64,000 bases of DNA from Monilinia fructicola (taxonomy: Eukaryota; Ascomycota; Leotiomycetes; Helotiales; Sclerotiniaceae). Below are positions 12,959 to 23,212 of this stretch, piece by piece; within the stretch, counting starts at the first letter, position 1, and each line of letters opens with the position of its first letter. The stretch spans positions 930,001 to 994,000 of the forward strand of contig VICG01000012.1 of NCBI GenBank assembly GCA_008692225.1. Direction: 5' to 3'. A program made the translations under genes and the position numbers. The notes under the pieces are model-generated. The model saw nothing but the letters and a program-made list of their open reading frames with translations, searched no databases and had not been told where the DNA came from.

Positions 12959-13423
12959 GATGTAGAATCATAATCATGAACGAAAAGGCAAGAATGGCGT
13001 CCAGGCTTCACATCGGATTGTAAAATAGATATTTTCTCTCCTGCATGCATGCCCATGGGTAGTTGCATTTGCACTGAGAAAAAAAATGAAATGTTATATG
13101 AGAAAAATACCCATGCTATTTTTACATTTCCAAATTCGTTCATGAACACGCTCTACATTAGTGAAAGGGTGACCGATGATAATACCACGACCTAATCATT
13201 TCGAATAGGATTGAATGCTTTAGATGTCTCTCAGGCTGTACAGCATATATCGTGAAAACCTATTGTCCATTAAAAAGGGTTTCTTTTCCTTCTAACACCT
13301 GTGCTTTTGAATAGAGTGCACTGTGATATCACATCCGGCTCGCTTTTTGCCGATGGAAGGCCAAACACGACTATGTTCATTACATCTATAAAACGACAAG
13401 CCAACCAATTCAACCAGCCAAAT
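12959..13423. other. Convergent intergenic region, RPN9 / GAA1
   Basis: 3' flanks of two convergent genes. No coding sequence recognised. An A-rich stretch at 13079-13088 and AT-rich patches may serve 3'-end processing. Confidence 0.5.
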
Positions 13424-15692
13424 TTACTTCTTCTCTACCCGAACCTGAACTTCCGGCTCCGTCCGACCCTTTTCCAAACTCGTTCCCCCCTCCTCTCTGG
13501 GTCTCCCAAAAAGCAATACACCACCGACCACCCATGCCGGCCACCAAACACACCAAACCACCACCTGCGTCGTCATACCCCCAACATCCCACCCAAAAGC
13601 CGCTTCTACCAATACATCCCCCACATCCAAGCCCCAATACTTCGCTCCCACTAGCAATACAGTCGAAGGCGCAAGAACACCTAATAGCACAACGAGTATT
13701 GCAGCAAGGATGGGTTTATGTCCTAGCGGACGAATGTATGACAAGGGAGAGGACAAGATACCGATGATGATCGAGAGGGAAAAGTTGAGGGTCGCAAGGG
13801 ATGAGAGGTACATGCCTAAGAGGAGGAGAGAGAAGGATTGGATAAGGGATAGTTGGTGGGGGGTGGGTGGGGTACAGTAGGAGGAGTGGAGGAGTATGGA
13901 AAGGGTTAGTGGAAGGAATGTATTGAGGACTAAGAAGATGGCGAAGACTATGGGGAGATTCTGATTTGAGGGTTCATGTTAGTTTTACGATTTTCTTGTT
14001 TTTAGGGGAGATAGGAACGAACGTACATCTTTAGAAGTATGATTAAATATATAGAGAGGGACAAGTCCCAGGAACTGACATCCAGCTACGACAGTCAGAG
14101 GAAGAAAAAGTTTGCGTTCGCGCACTTGCAGATCTTTTTGTGGGATGAGTGCTTTCGCATCACCCGCTTCCACGACCACTAAGGGAGATTTCTCCCCTTT
14201 CTTCTTTTTCTCAGGTATAGTTAACAAAGTTTTTGTACCCGCAGGAGTTGGCCAGCCACTTTTCACCCATAGGAAAATAGCCATAATGGTGAAATTCGTA
14301 GCCACTAACATGGCACTTGGAAGATATGTACCAATACTTACGAAGCGATTAGCTTGCATGAGTAGATAGAAGAAGAAACTTTGATGGAGATGCTCCAACA
14401 AGTTATTCAAACTTCGAAATGTACTTTCAATTACTCTTCCCATGGCCATTTCGTCTTGCCAGCCATCCCCGAATGGTTGGAGCGTGATTGCATCCACATG
14501 ATATGGAATGAAACTACTATGAGGCCCAGAAGCGTGACCCAATCCTTGATTGATCATACCACGTAGCATGGTTTTGAGACGATCTTGATAGCTATCGCTG
14601 TGCTGCCACATTTTCTGGAGCGAGACCCTGATGCCCATTTGACCACTGGCAATAGAGACTACAGTGTTGAAAAGATCCAGGTTAGGGAGTTGTCCGTTAA
14701 TACCGTCGTAGACGATATGAATCGATTCGAAACGGTGATTGAAAGGATAGTCGATTACAACAGCACCTTGAAGGGCTCCACTCTTAACAGGCAAAGAATC
14801 GATTGCGGGAGACTGATGTGTATCGTGATAGGCATCGACCCAAGCTTGAGGGCCAGCTTTACTATCTGCAGTGATTAAGAATATGATATCCTTCGACCAC
14901 AGAGACCAGCGATTGAAATATCTCGCTAGAGTAAGGACTAGAGCAACACCACTTCGATTCAACTCCCCATCGATATTTCTCCAAGCCCCCACCAACACAA
15001 TTGCTTCCGTGGCATCACCACGGGGTGCGTGTAAAATAGCATATATATTCTCTCCTCTATATACCTCGCCTGCCGATTTGTACTCGTACTTTTGTCTGGC
15101 AACCTTGAGCCCAGTAGCTTTGAAGAATTCCTCGAGTTTATCATTCACCCTACGCGCCAAAAGTCAGCCATATCCCTCGATGATGAATCTCCCGTTCGCA
15201 ACTCCGTACATACTCAACATTGCTACTCTCTCCCAGCGCATCAACCTCCCTCTTATATCCCCGAAAAACATTCTGATCACTCCCTGCAAAATAAGTATGG
15301 ACCTGTCCTGGCAGCAGAGCGTTTTTCCGAAACGTAAGTATTCCTCGAGTAATCGTTCAGAGGGAGCAGGAGTAGCCATGCGACACCTATGGCTATGCAA
15401 AGAAAGGATAGATATGGCGGTAATCTGCGGATAGGCGCATATCGCACGATGGTTGATGCTTTTTATTATCAGCATCATTGTCTTCCACAGAAACATCCAT
15501 AACAGACTTACACAGCAACCCCATACTTTGAAAAAGGGTCCTCACGAAATCCGGAATGTTGGTTTTGACATGGAAACTTGAACGCTCAAGAAGATCATCG
15601 AGGTGTAGAAAGCCACAGCCTTGCGAAAATAACCTTACCCCAGAGGTGAGGCGAGGTCCGGGAAGACGCGAGATCAGGGGCCGACGCGACAC
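13424..15692 (-). CDS. GAA1: GPI transamidase component Gaa1, with two apparent frameshifts
   Basis: Subunit of the ER membrane complex that attaches GPI anchors to proteins. Exon 1 (15692-15639) reads MSRRPLISRLPGPRLTSG. Exon 2, from 15424, gives LPPYLSFLCIAIGVAWLLLL, a membrane segment, then NDYSRNTYVSE and, after a frame change, NALLPGQVHTYFAGSDQNVF. Conserved blocks follow: VNDKLEEFFKATGLKVARQK, NIYAILHAPRGDATEAIVLV, PQAWVDAYHD, GHASGPHSSFIPYHVDAITL and QPFGDGWQDEMAMGRVIEST. The C-terminal exon (13813-13424) is hydrophobic with several membrane segments. Two single-base problems appear. The T5 run at 15322-15326 (A5 in the gene) has one base too many to keep the family motif YxSENAL. The C4 run at 15638-15641 leaves exon 1 in phase 0, where phase 2 is needed. 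Removing one base from each restores a full-length protein of about 620 residues. The family assignment is sure; whether the gene is broken or mis-sequenced is not settled. Confidence 0.88.
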
Positions 15693-16105
15693 ATTTTAAC
15701 CTTCCGCGCTCTCATCCCGTACTCTGTAGACTTGTGTTTCCAATATTTTAAGGTTAGAGATTACGTTGAAGTATTAGGTTAATTCCACTTCACTGGCCGA
15801 GTAAATTTAGATGACAAAATACTGTGTATACTGAAAGACGTTTGCCGCAACCCGCCGAACTTCAAATAGCTTCTTCTTCTAGTCATAAAACTGTCATTAA
15901 AAAGCTTACAATTATAAATTTATATTGACGGGAGCTACAAGCAGTCTAACTCCCGCCAAAGCCGAAGCCGAAATCAAAGCCGTATATCATATTTCATTTC
16001 CACCATTTTTATAGCCGCTCCCAAGAACATCCAAACTCCGTGTTATGCGTATTCTTTGTACAGAGAGAAGGGAGAATTATTGCTTGATAGGTAAGTACAG
16101 ATATT
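15693..16105. other. Intergenic region upstream of GAA1
   Basis: It contains the GAA1 promoter and the 3' flank of the rhomboid gene. I see nothing else in it; 15890-15930 is AT-rich. Confidence 0.5.
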
Positions 16106-17169
16106 CTAAGGCCCCAATCGCTGTCCCTGGCTAGAAAATCCCAGTGCGATGTTGGTGTCCGACGGGATGATAGGATTGTTGCTGGTGGGTAATACTCCAT
16201 ATCTCCCATAGGTTTTTTGATCGACGGAAACATAGTGTGGCAATCTGCCCAAAAGATTCATTTTGCCTTCAATCCATCTCAAGATCTTCTCCGGTGGAGC
16301 TAAGAATTTAAGATAGCCCAGGCCCCCTATAAAAGTTAGCCATCGGTCCAGACCATGTGATAAAAGGGCTACTAACATCCATAACCAAAAACAAGACCAC
16401 AGAGATGGCCGAGGAAGCTAGTATGAGGTACCAAGAACGATATGAATAGCGTAAGAATGATTGGTGTTGTCCATGTTGGAATATGGACTGTGCCCAATAT
16501 GAAATTTGGGTTTGTTTTATATGTTTTGATCGCTTCCATGGCAAGTAGAGTAAAAACCCAAATGCTAAAGGTTTTGTTAACAACAGCTTGTGAGAAGAAT
16601 GAAAGTATAATTCACTGACCTGGCACCCATCACTCCTGTGTTCATATGAAAAATCCCTCTTTCCACGAATGTGTATATTAATGCAGGAATCGTCGACAGA
16701 GCTATAACAACCATTATTTCCAGTTCTGCCATCCGCTTCTCTTGAAGGAAAACTTACGGCCCATAAATAACGCTAATGTAGTCAAAGTCCCATACTCTGC
16801 TTCAAATCTCTCCAACAATGGCGTCAAAGCAATGGTATTCATGATCATATGTACGAAGCCCATATGTATCAATGGGAAGGTATTCGTGCGATACACTATA
16901 ATAACAATTTCACATTAGCTTCACAACTCGTAAGAATGACTCCAGTATTTCTTTATACTGTATTGAGGTGGTCCACGGGTGTATTTACTCGACTGCAACC
17001 CAATCTCATTCGGGTACAAGCCCCCCCATTTCTGCAAATCCCATGCTGACTGTAGACTGACAAGCCAGAGTATGAATATGACAGCTATTATGCATCTTGT
17101 GAATAGAGGCAAACGGAGGATATATGTTCGTAGCCGGGTTGCGCCGAATTGGGGAAGAGTAAGTGGCAT
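16106..17169 (-). CDS. RBD2: Rhomboid serine protease (Rbd2 type)
   Basis: Intramembrane serine protease; fungal Rbd2 resides in the Golgi and takes part in SREBP activation. Exon 1 begins MPLTLPQFGATRLRTYILRL and contains a membrane segment, CIIAVIFILWLVSLQSAWDL. A join through CAGTCGA|TG then gives SMYRTNTFPLIHMGFVHMIM, the usual rhomboid region before the loop. Next come NTIALTPLLERFEAEYGT, FMGPLSTIPALIYTFVERGI and the catalytic serine motif NTGVMGASIWVF. The catalytic His is in FLGHLCGLVFG. The C-terminal tail ends ALGFSSQGQRLGP at the stop at 16106. Four introns keep phase. The second residue after the catalytic Ser is Val-Trp type (GASxW) rather than the bacterial GxSG, as in fungal Rbd2 proteins. 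The SREBP role is from the family; nothing local tests it. Confidence 0.88.
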
Positions 17170-20147
17170 CGTGGATGTTGCGGGATTCTGGTTGCAGCGT
17201 CCTTTGGGAAGCTTTGTGTCAAGTTTCGAATAGTCAACGGTTTATGTATCACTCTTTGAATTATTGAAAGGACCTTGCAGCATCGTTTGAGAATCGATGC
17301 GCGCGGAGTGTGATGTTGAGAAATCAAGCGTTTCTCGAAATTGCCATTGTACTTTTCGCTACCGCGAGGCTGAACTTGTAAAGTTATAACCTAGTTCTAA
17401 GCTTCCGGGGCCATCAAAAGAGATGTTTTTTTCGGGTTCTACTCTTGATTGAACAACTTTGATGCTGTATATATTTCAAATACTCGAGAATTCACTTCCG
17501 CATCCTCTTGCAGGAGTGGAAAATCATATCTTCTTGATATTTAACCAAAAAAAACATAGGTATGAAAGTTTCCTTTCGAGAATGTAAAGGTGCCGGATAC
17601 AAGGCTGATGAAGGTGCGATGAATGCCTTGATTGGATATCTCTAAGTACTCACCGGAAGCTCACCGGAAGTGCTAAGTAATTACATCCATGGATGTTTTA
17701 CAAAACGAAATGCTGCCTCGGTGACGTAACCTTTAGCATCAGATTGAAATCACAAATCTCGTTCATCCGTATGCATATATATGAGATTGAAAGCCGGATA
17801 TAATAAACATCCTATCGTGCCAATACATTACAAACCTCTTTTCGTTCCAATTTTGATTAAAGCTTATAAACATCTTGATATCTACAGGTAATTATACATT
17901 ATACATAGTTCTAATATGTAGAAAATATTTACATATTATTTTTAAACAATTCCCTTGCAACACTTCAAGTTGTGGGATTGACGTTAGATTCTAGAGTTGA
18001 AGTGAAAAAGGGGAAGGGAAAGGGCAAGTCCAAGAAGCCCTTTAGGATGGGCTCAACTACGAGGTATTCGGTATACATATTACTATTGAGTATACCATTC
18101 ACTTGTCAGTATGAGTTGATTTCTCCATGCCCACTCGAAACACATCATGATCTGATTATAACATCTAGTCTCCAGATTCACATCGAGCTGCGATAAGATG
18201 TGAATAAACAAGATAGAAGACCTCTCGACACTTATTGTAGTAGATAAGTGCTACCGAACCCTAAGCTGGGGCACGCGCTCGGTGAACATCCTTCTCATGA
18301 TATGAAGTTTAGTGATACCTGGCCGTATTGTTGAATTGCACACTACAGAACACTATTATATGATGGCTCACAATGTCACTAGTGTCCACGGTAGTCTCCC
18401 AGTCTACTTCCCTCCATCTCCTAAGTGTGTAAAGAAGCTCGTCGAGAGGCTGAACGATCAGCCCGGATCTCTGGTCATGTTCTCTTTCCCACAGCTCAAG
18501 ATTCACTGGATATTTACTTGAATTCCGCAATCGATACTCTATATGCCGAATGGCAAGAACAGTTAAAATTATGACTCTGGCTTACCGGGAATTCTGGACG
18601 AGTTAAAGCAAGAACCAAAAGCTGTATTTGACAACAACTCATCAGACTGGTCCACATCTGCCGCGAGATATATTCGCACACGTAATACCGTGCTGTTTGT
18701 GTCTCAGAGGACTATACTGATGGCACTACGATCCTTGAGCTCGCCTCTCTATCTAAAAGTGTCCTAAGCTTGACATTTCATATTAAAATATGAGCTTCGA
18801 TTTCCCGTGTGTGAACTTTGGAAGGGAGAAGTAAGAAGATGAAATAAGTACCATCACATTACCAACCATTCATATCCCCGCTTGCCATTCACGGTGACAT
18901 ATTCTGCTCTTCGAAGATGGCAACCAGAAATGCTCATGGGCGGACATTTAAATATTTCTTAATTCTCTAACAAGACAAAACTCAAGCCGGTTTTATGCCA
19001 TATTAAATCCTTGCTTTTAATTCGCAAGAAAGATCCCGTATAGTTGAATATTTAAGAAGTGAAAAAAAGTGTTCACAGATCTGTACCCTGAGCCTCATCC
19101 CCCTTCATTTGACTCGCTAAAATTTACTCTACCATATCTGTCACATGCTGAAACGACCAAAGCTTGTCTCGATGGAAGTCTGATAACCTTCTGTATGAAT
19201 CATCACACCTACTTTATGAAAAATGAAGATGAATGCCTCATAGTTGACGATGTGACTAAAGCTCTTTAAGGGGCCCAAGGCCTCGTCGTAAAAGTCTACG
19301 TCTCAACGAAACATGAGTTATGATTAATACAACCAAGTCAATATATACACCACCCTCGATAAACGGCCCAGTTCCGTAGACATAATATCCCCATTATCCA
19401 TGATCTACACGTCACAACTATACCAATCCCCAACCGCCCTCTGACTTCAGATCCCTTCGACATACTTCCACAGGCATCTCTTAATATCACCGCAGCTCTC
19501 AGCCACCCAAAGAATAATTCCACAAGCTCCATCTGTGGTAGCACAGCCCCTGCTCTGTTTTTGCCCAGAGTGAAAACAAGAGCTTAAGTTTCTGCAGTAT
19601 CGATTTTTGCAGCCGCGAGCCTGCGAGTTCGTCTGTAGTCTCGCATAATCATAGACTCACATCTATTTGTCTAGAGAACGCATTGGGCGATGGTGGGACA
19701 CGTTCTATCAGGAATCCAGATTGCAAGATGGGTTCGGTAATTCGTTGTATATCAGTCATGTAAGAACAGAGAGCGGCGGATATATCGAACATCTGCTGAC
19801 ACGAATAATTATAGAATAACATCATCCTTCGCCACAGTTACACGCGGTGTATCCTTCAAAGAAGCGATTTTTGTTACTTTTCTTCCATCGATAGAGATGC
19901 ATATACAAAAGGATTACATCTCACTAACAGTAATTCACCCCCAACTGATGCAACTCTAACTTAGAGGTCGGGGAGCCTTCCAAGGCAGAGTTTAAGCGAG
20001 ATAATTGTGTATTTTGAGGAATTATGTTTTCAAGTACATACATCTCAATCAACTCTCTAAGAGACGAAGGTTTTACAACTGATGTAAAACTTGACGGGTG
20101 TGGTTCTTGAGTTTATATTTCTCACACACGTCTCATCAGCATGTTAT
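17170..20147. other. Gene-poor region with possible decayed coding fragments
   Basis: There is no intact gene. Two patches look weakly protein-like on the forward strand. One is 18362-18521, with PVYFPPSPKCVKKLVERLN before a stop, continuing after it with an acidic/Leu pattern (AIDTLYAEWQEQ). The other is 19069-19269, reading PPSFDSLKFTLPYLSHAETT and ending DECLIVDDVTKAL. Neither has neighbours that would join into a longer frame, and I do not recognise the family. They may be remnants of a dead gene or chance frames. Confidence 0.35.
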
Positions 20148-22820
20148 TTATTCGTTTGCCTCGACTCTCCTCAGAATAATATGTCTCGCACTAGGATTAT
20201 CTAGCAAATCCAAATGCAACTTCTTCAAAACCCCCTCGCAGGCATCTCTACCTGCATAAATTTTCTCCGCCGCCTCGGAAAGCGACATACCTTCATCATC
20301 CGATGCCTCGACTGGCAAATTCAGCAATGCAATGCCTTGTGTAAGTCGCGCCATCATAAATGTTGAGCTCTCTAATGGTAAATATGCACCAATGATACTT
20401 TGGATGCCTTTTAGATCTTGGGAGAAGCGGGCTGCACCTAGGGTCGTGAAATCTTGTTTCAGAAGGACTTCGTTGTAGAGTAGGTCTTCGAGTGCGGAGA
20501 TTGCCTGACGCCAGATTCGCACGAATGCGGGATAGGAAATGGTTTTCTCGAGATAGGCCAGTTTCTCTTTCATCATCTGGAGATGGCATTAGTTGTAAAA
20601 ACGACAAATGAAATTGGGGTAAACTTTCCTGAAGGGGTTGATCCAGCTCAGCAGAGATTGTTAAGGAGGAGGTATAATACGCTACTGAATCTGATGAGTA
20701 AAATGCATTCACAATAAAAATGTCTACTTACTGGATTGAGGATCTTGTCCAACTGTAGTCCATTGAGCCTGGGTGAGATACGATCTAAAAGCAGCTGGAA
20801 ATGGATATTTGATCGCTTGCTGTAGAAGGTCTCCAGCGTTGTTCCGTATCTTCTTGAAGCTGTGGATGGTGGTGTCAAAGATTGATCCGTCGCCTGTGCC
20901 TAGCTTGAGAGAAGTAGACAATTTAAGTTGTGAAAGAGTAACAGGACCAGCAATGGCGCTTTCCGGATGAACGCCTTGTGCTCTCTCATCCAATTGGGCA
21001 TATAATTCCACGAAAAACTAATCACACGTCAGTAACCGGCATCAGGGTAACATATCACAAACGATAGAGATGCTAACCTTGTCATTGTTAAGAGTTTCCA
21101 AAGTCGAGATGATATGGTCTGCACTGCCAAAAACTTTACAAAGACTTATAAGTCCTGCCATTCCCTCGACAGACTGTTGTTGTTCCTTGGTGTAGCCCTT
21201 CAAAGTGCGGCCAACAGTCGAGGTGAGAGAGATGTATGCTTCAAGAGAATCGGCCAAGCGAATCTGATATCTATCAAGGACGCTGATTTGTGTATTGAGG
21301 AAGAATCGGACTCTATGTGAGACCCTTCCTAGATCTTTATACTGTCCTGTGATGGCCTTTAATAGATCGGTAACTTTTGTAGCCCCAAAGGTAGTTTTGG
21401 TTTTCTTTGACTCATTGCTGTCGTAGTCAATAAGTCCATTATCTTGCGATTGCATTATTTCTTCATATCTTTGGAGAGCAAATCTCTCCTCGGCGTCTAG
21501 CCAGGGACCGAACCATTTATCTAGGACATGCCAAGTCACGCCTACCCAACCAACCTCGGTGTTACCACCATCATACTTGTACTTGTTTCGGACAGTATCA
21601 TCCCAGATCATTAATTGGCTTATGAATTTACTCAAATGTGCGGAATCATTTTGGATATCTTTAAGAACAAGATCCGTTTTCTCTCTGACTAGTGGCAAAA
21701 GTGCTGTGATGAAGGCGGATACAGGATCTACGTAAAGAGAGTTTCCAGCGAGCGGACTACCCAAGAAGTGTGCTGCCAGAACAGGTCCAGCATTATCTCG
21801 AAGATAGGACTCGTGCGCATCTACGATATCAATGATCCAATTCAGGTAATATTCTCCGAGCTGTTTTCATCAGAGCATGTCCATGGACTAATTATAGGGA
21901 CTTACATTACTGCTGGCACTTGTAGGCGTGGTTCCCATGAAGTGATAACGAAACTTCAATCCAAGGTCTTTGACGAGAACAGCGAAAGGGAGAAGTACAA
22001 GAGGTTCTCGAGCTTCTCTAATTTCTGGGGCTTGTAAATCCAAAAGTCTCCCAAAACATGTTTGCCATTCCCTAGAAACCTCAACCCCCAGATCTGGCCA
22101 ACTCAAGGCTTTCAGTACATCCTGGAACTCTTTGACCATGATTTGTACCATTTGCGCCCATAACTGAGTCGAAGTTTGGTCCACATATGAGACGAGATGA
22201 ATGCCAGCGCCCTCTGTGGATTCTTGAGCGGTTCGTAAAGACATCGCAAGCTGCCTCAATCGCACATATGGCTTCAATGCCTCAGTAGGATTTTCAGGTA
22301 AGTTTTTATGGGCTTCTTTTGTCATTTCATCAACGTCTTTTAATAGTTCAACATATGCTTGTGCCAGTTCAACCTGTCGTAGTTTTCCCATCGGTCCTTC
22401 CAAGCGCCGTACTGCTTCCTCTGGTGTTTGCGAAGTAGTAACCATCATCATTCGTATTTGTAGGTCCTCCTGGTGTTTGTCAAAAGCTTGAGTTTGTTCG
22501 GCCATCGACGAAGTATGGTTCGCGGAGGCCCTTTTGGCCTCTGCAAGTTTAGCTTTGGCATCTTTCAACTGCGAAGAGTACTTATCAGCTAGTAGTTAGA
22601 AATACATAAAGATGTTGCGACTCACCTGCTCATCTAGCTGCTTTTTCTTCAGCTCTATATTATCCAATAAGCTTGTTAGGTTGCTCAGGTCTGCGGCAAT
22701 TTGGATTTTGTCATTCAAATAATCTTCAACTCTAATACTTCTCTCCCCAACAGGTATATCAGTATTTGGATCCAATAAATAAGCCATTGGACTACGCTCC
22801 TGCTCTATAGGCAGAGGCAT
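20148..22820 (-). CDS. RINT1/Tip20-family vesicle tethering protein
   Basis: Member of the RINT-1/TIP20 family, a subunit of the Dsl1/NRZ tether that captures Golgi-derived COPI vesicles at the ER. The start at 22820 reads MPLPIEQERSPMAYLLD. The first exon ends in a coiled coil (LTSLLDNIELKKKQLDEQ), and exon 2 continues with SSQLKDAKAKLAEAKRASAN. The large RINT1 domain includes VKALxWPDLG-like KALSWPDLGVEVSREWQ, GEYYLNWIIDIVDAHESYLR, FITALLPLVREKTDLVLKDI, LSKFISQLMIWDDTVR, GVTWHVLDKWFGPWLDAEER and DLGRVSHRVRFFLNTQISVL. It ends HIILRRVEANE. Five introns are needed. The last junction (near 20580-20625) uses a weak GTTTAC donor, and its acceptor is ambiguous: AAAG at 20565 keeps frame, while CAG four codons earlier would need a one-base change. 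Length is about 820 residues, normal for the family. Confidence 0.85.
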
Positions 22821-23212
22821 ATTTGTTAATCGGGTTGATTTTGGATTGATAACCTGTGTATTGTTCCAAGGTTTGTCGTTTACAATTAAAAGTTGTCCTC
22901 TCTTATCAGTTCACATAGAAATTAAGCGCCATTTCCCGCTGCTCAGTTCCGCTGATAAACGTCACCCACCAAACCCCAATCGCGATACAAGCTAGCTATA
23001 CCTAGGTAGGTACCTCCAGCTATTCATTAACGCGACAACTCGGATTGTCTTTCGTTGTCACAATTCACTTAAAGAATTGCGAGATGCTTCATGTGCCTGT
23101 GAATAGTTTTGTATTTTCTGCTGTTCGGAAAACTGTATACTGTACAATGGCGCAGAGATGATGCTACACACTAAGCATATCACGATAATTAACCAAACCA
23201 TCTCCGGCCCAA
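22821..23212. promoter_or_regulatory. Divergent promoter region, RINT1-type gene / DNA ligase I
   Basis: A 392-base spacer between divergent genes. It contains a palindromic CCTAGGTAGGTACC patch near 23000 (see repeats). I see no defined cell-cycle box that I would call with confidence. Confidence 0.5.

Noticed and set aside
20565..20630. A seventh homopolymer frameshift, in the RINT1-type gene
   Set aside because: An acceptor a few codons further on (AAAG) keeps the frame without any change, so the evidence is not sufficient.
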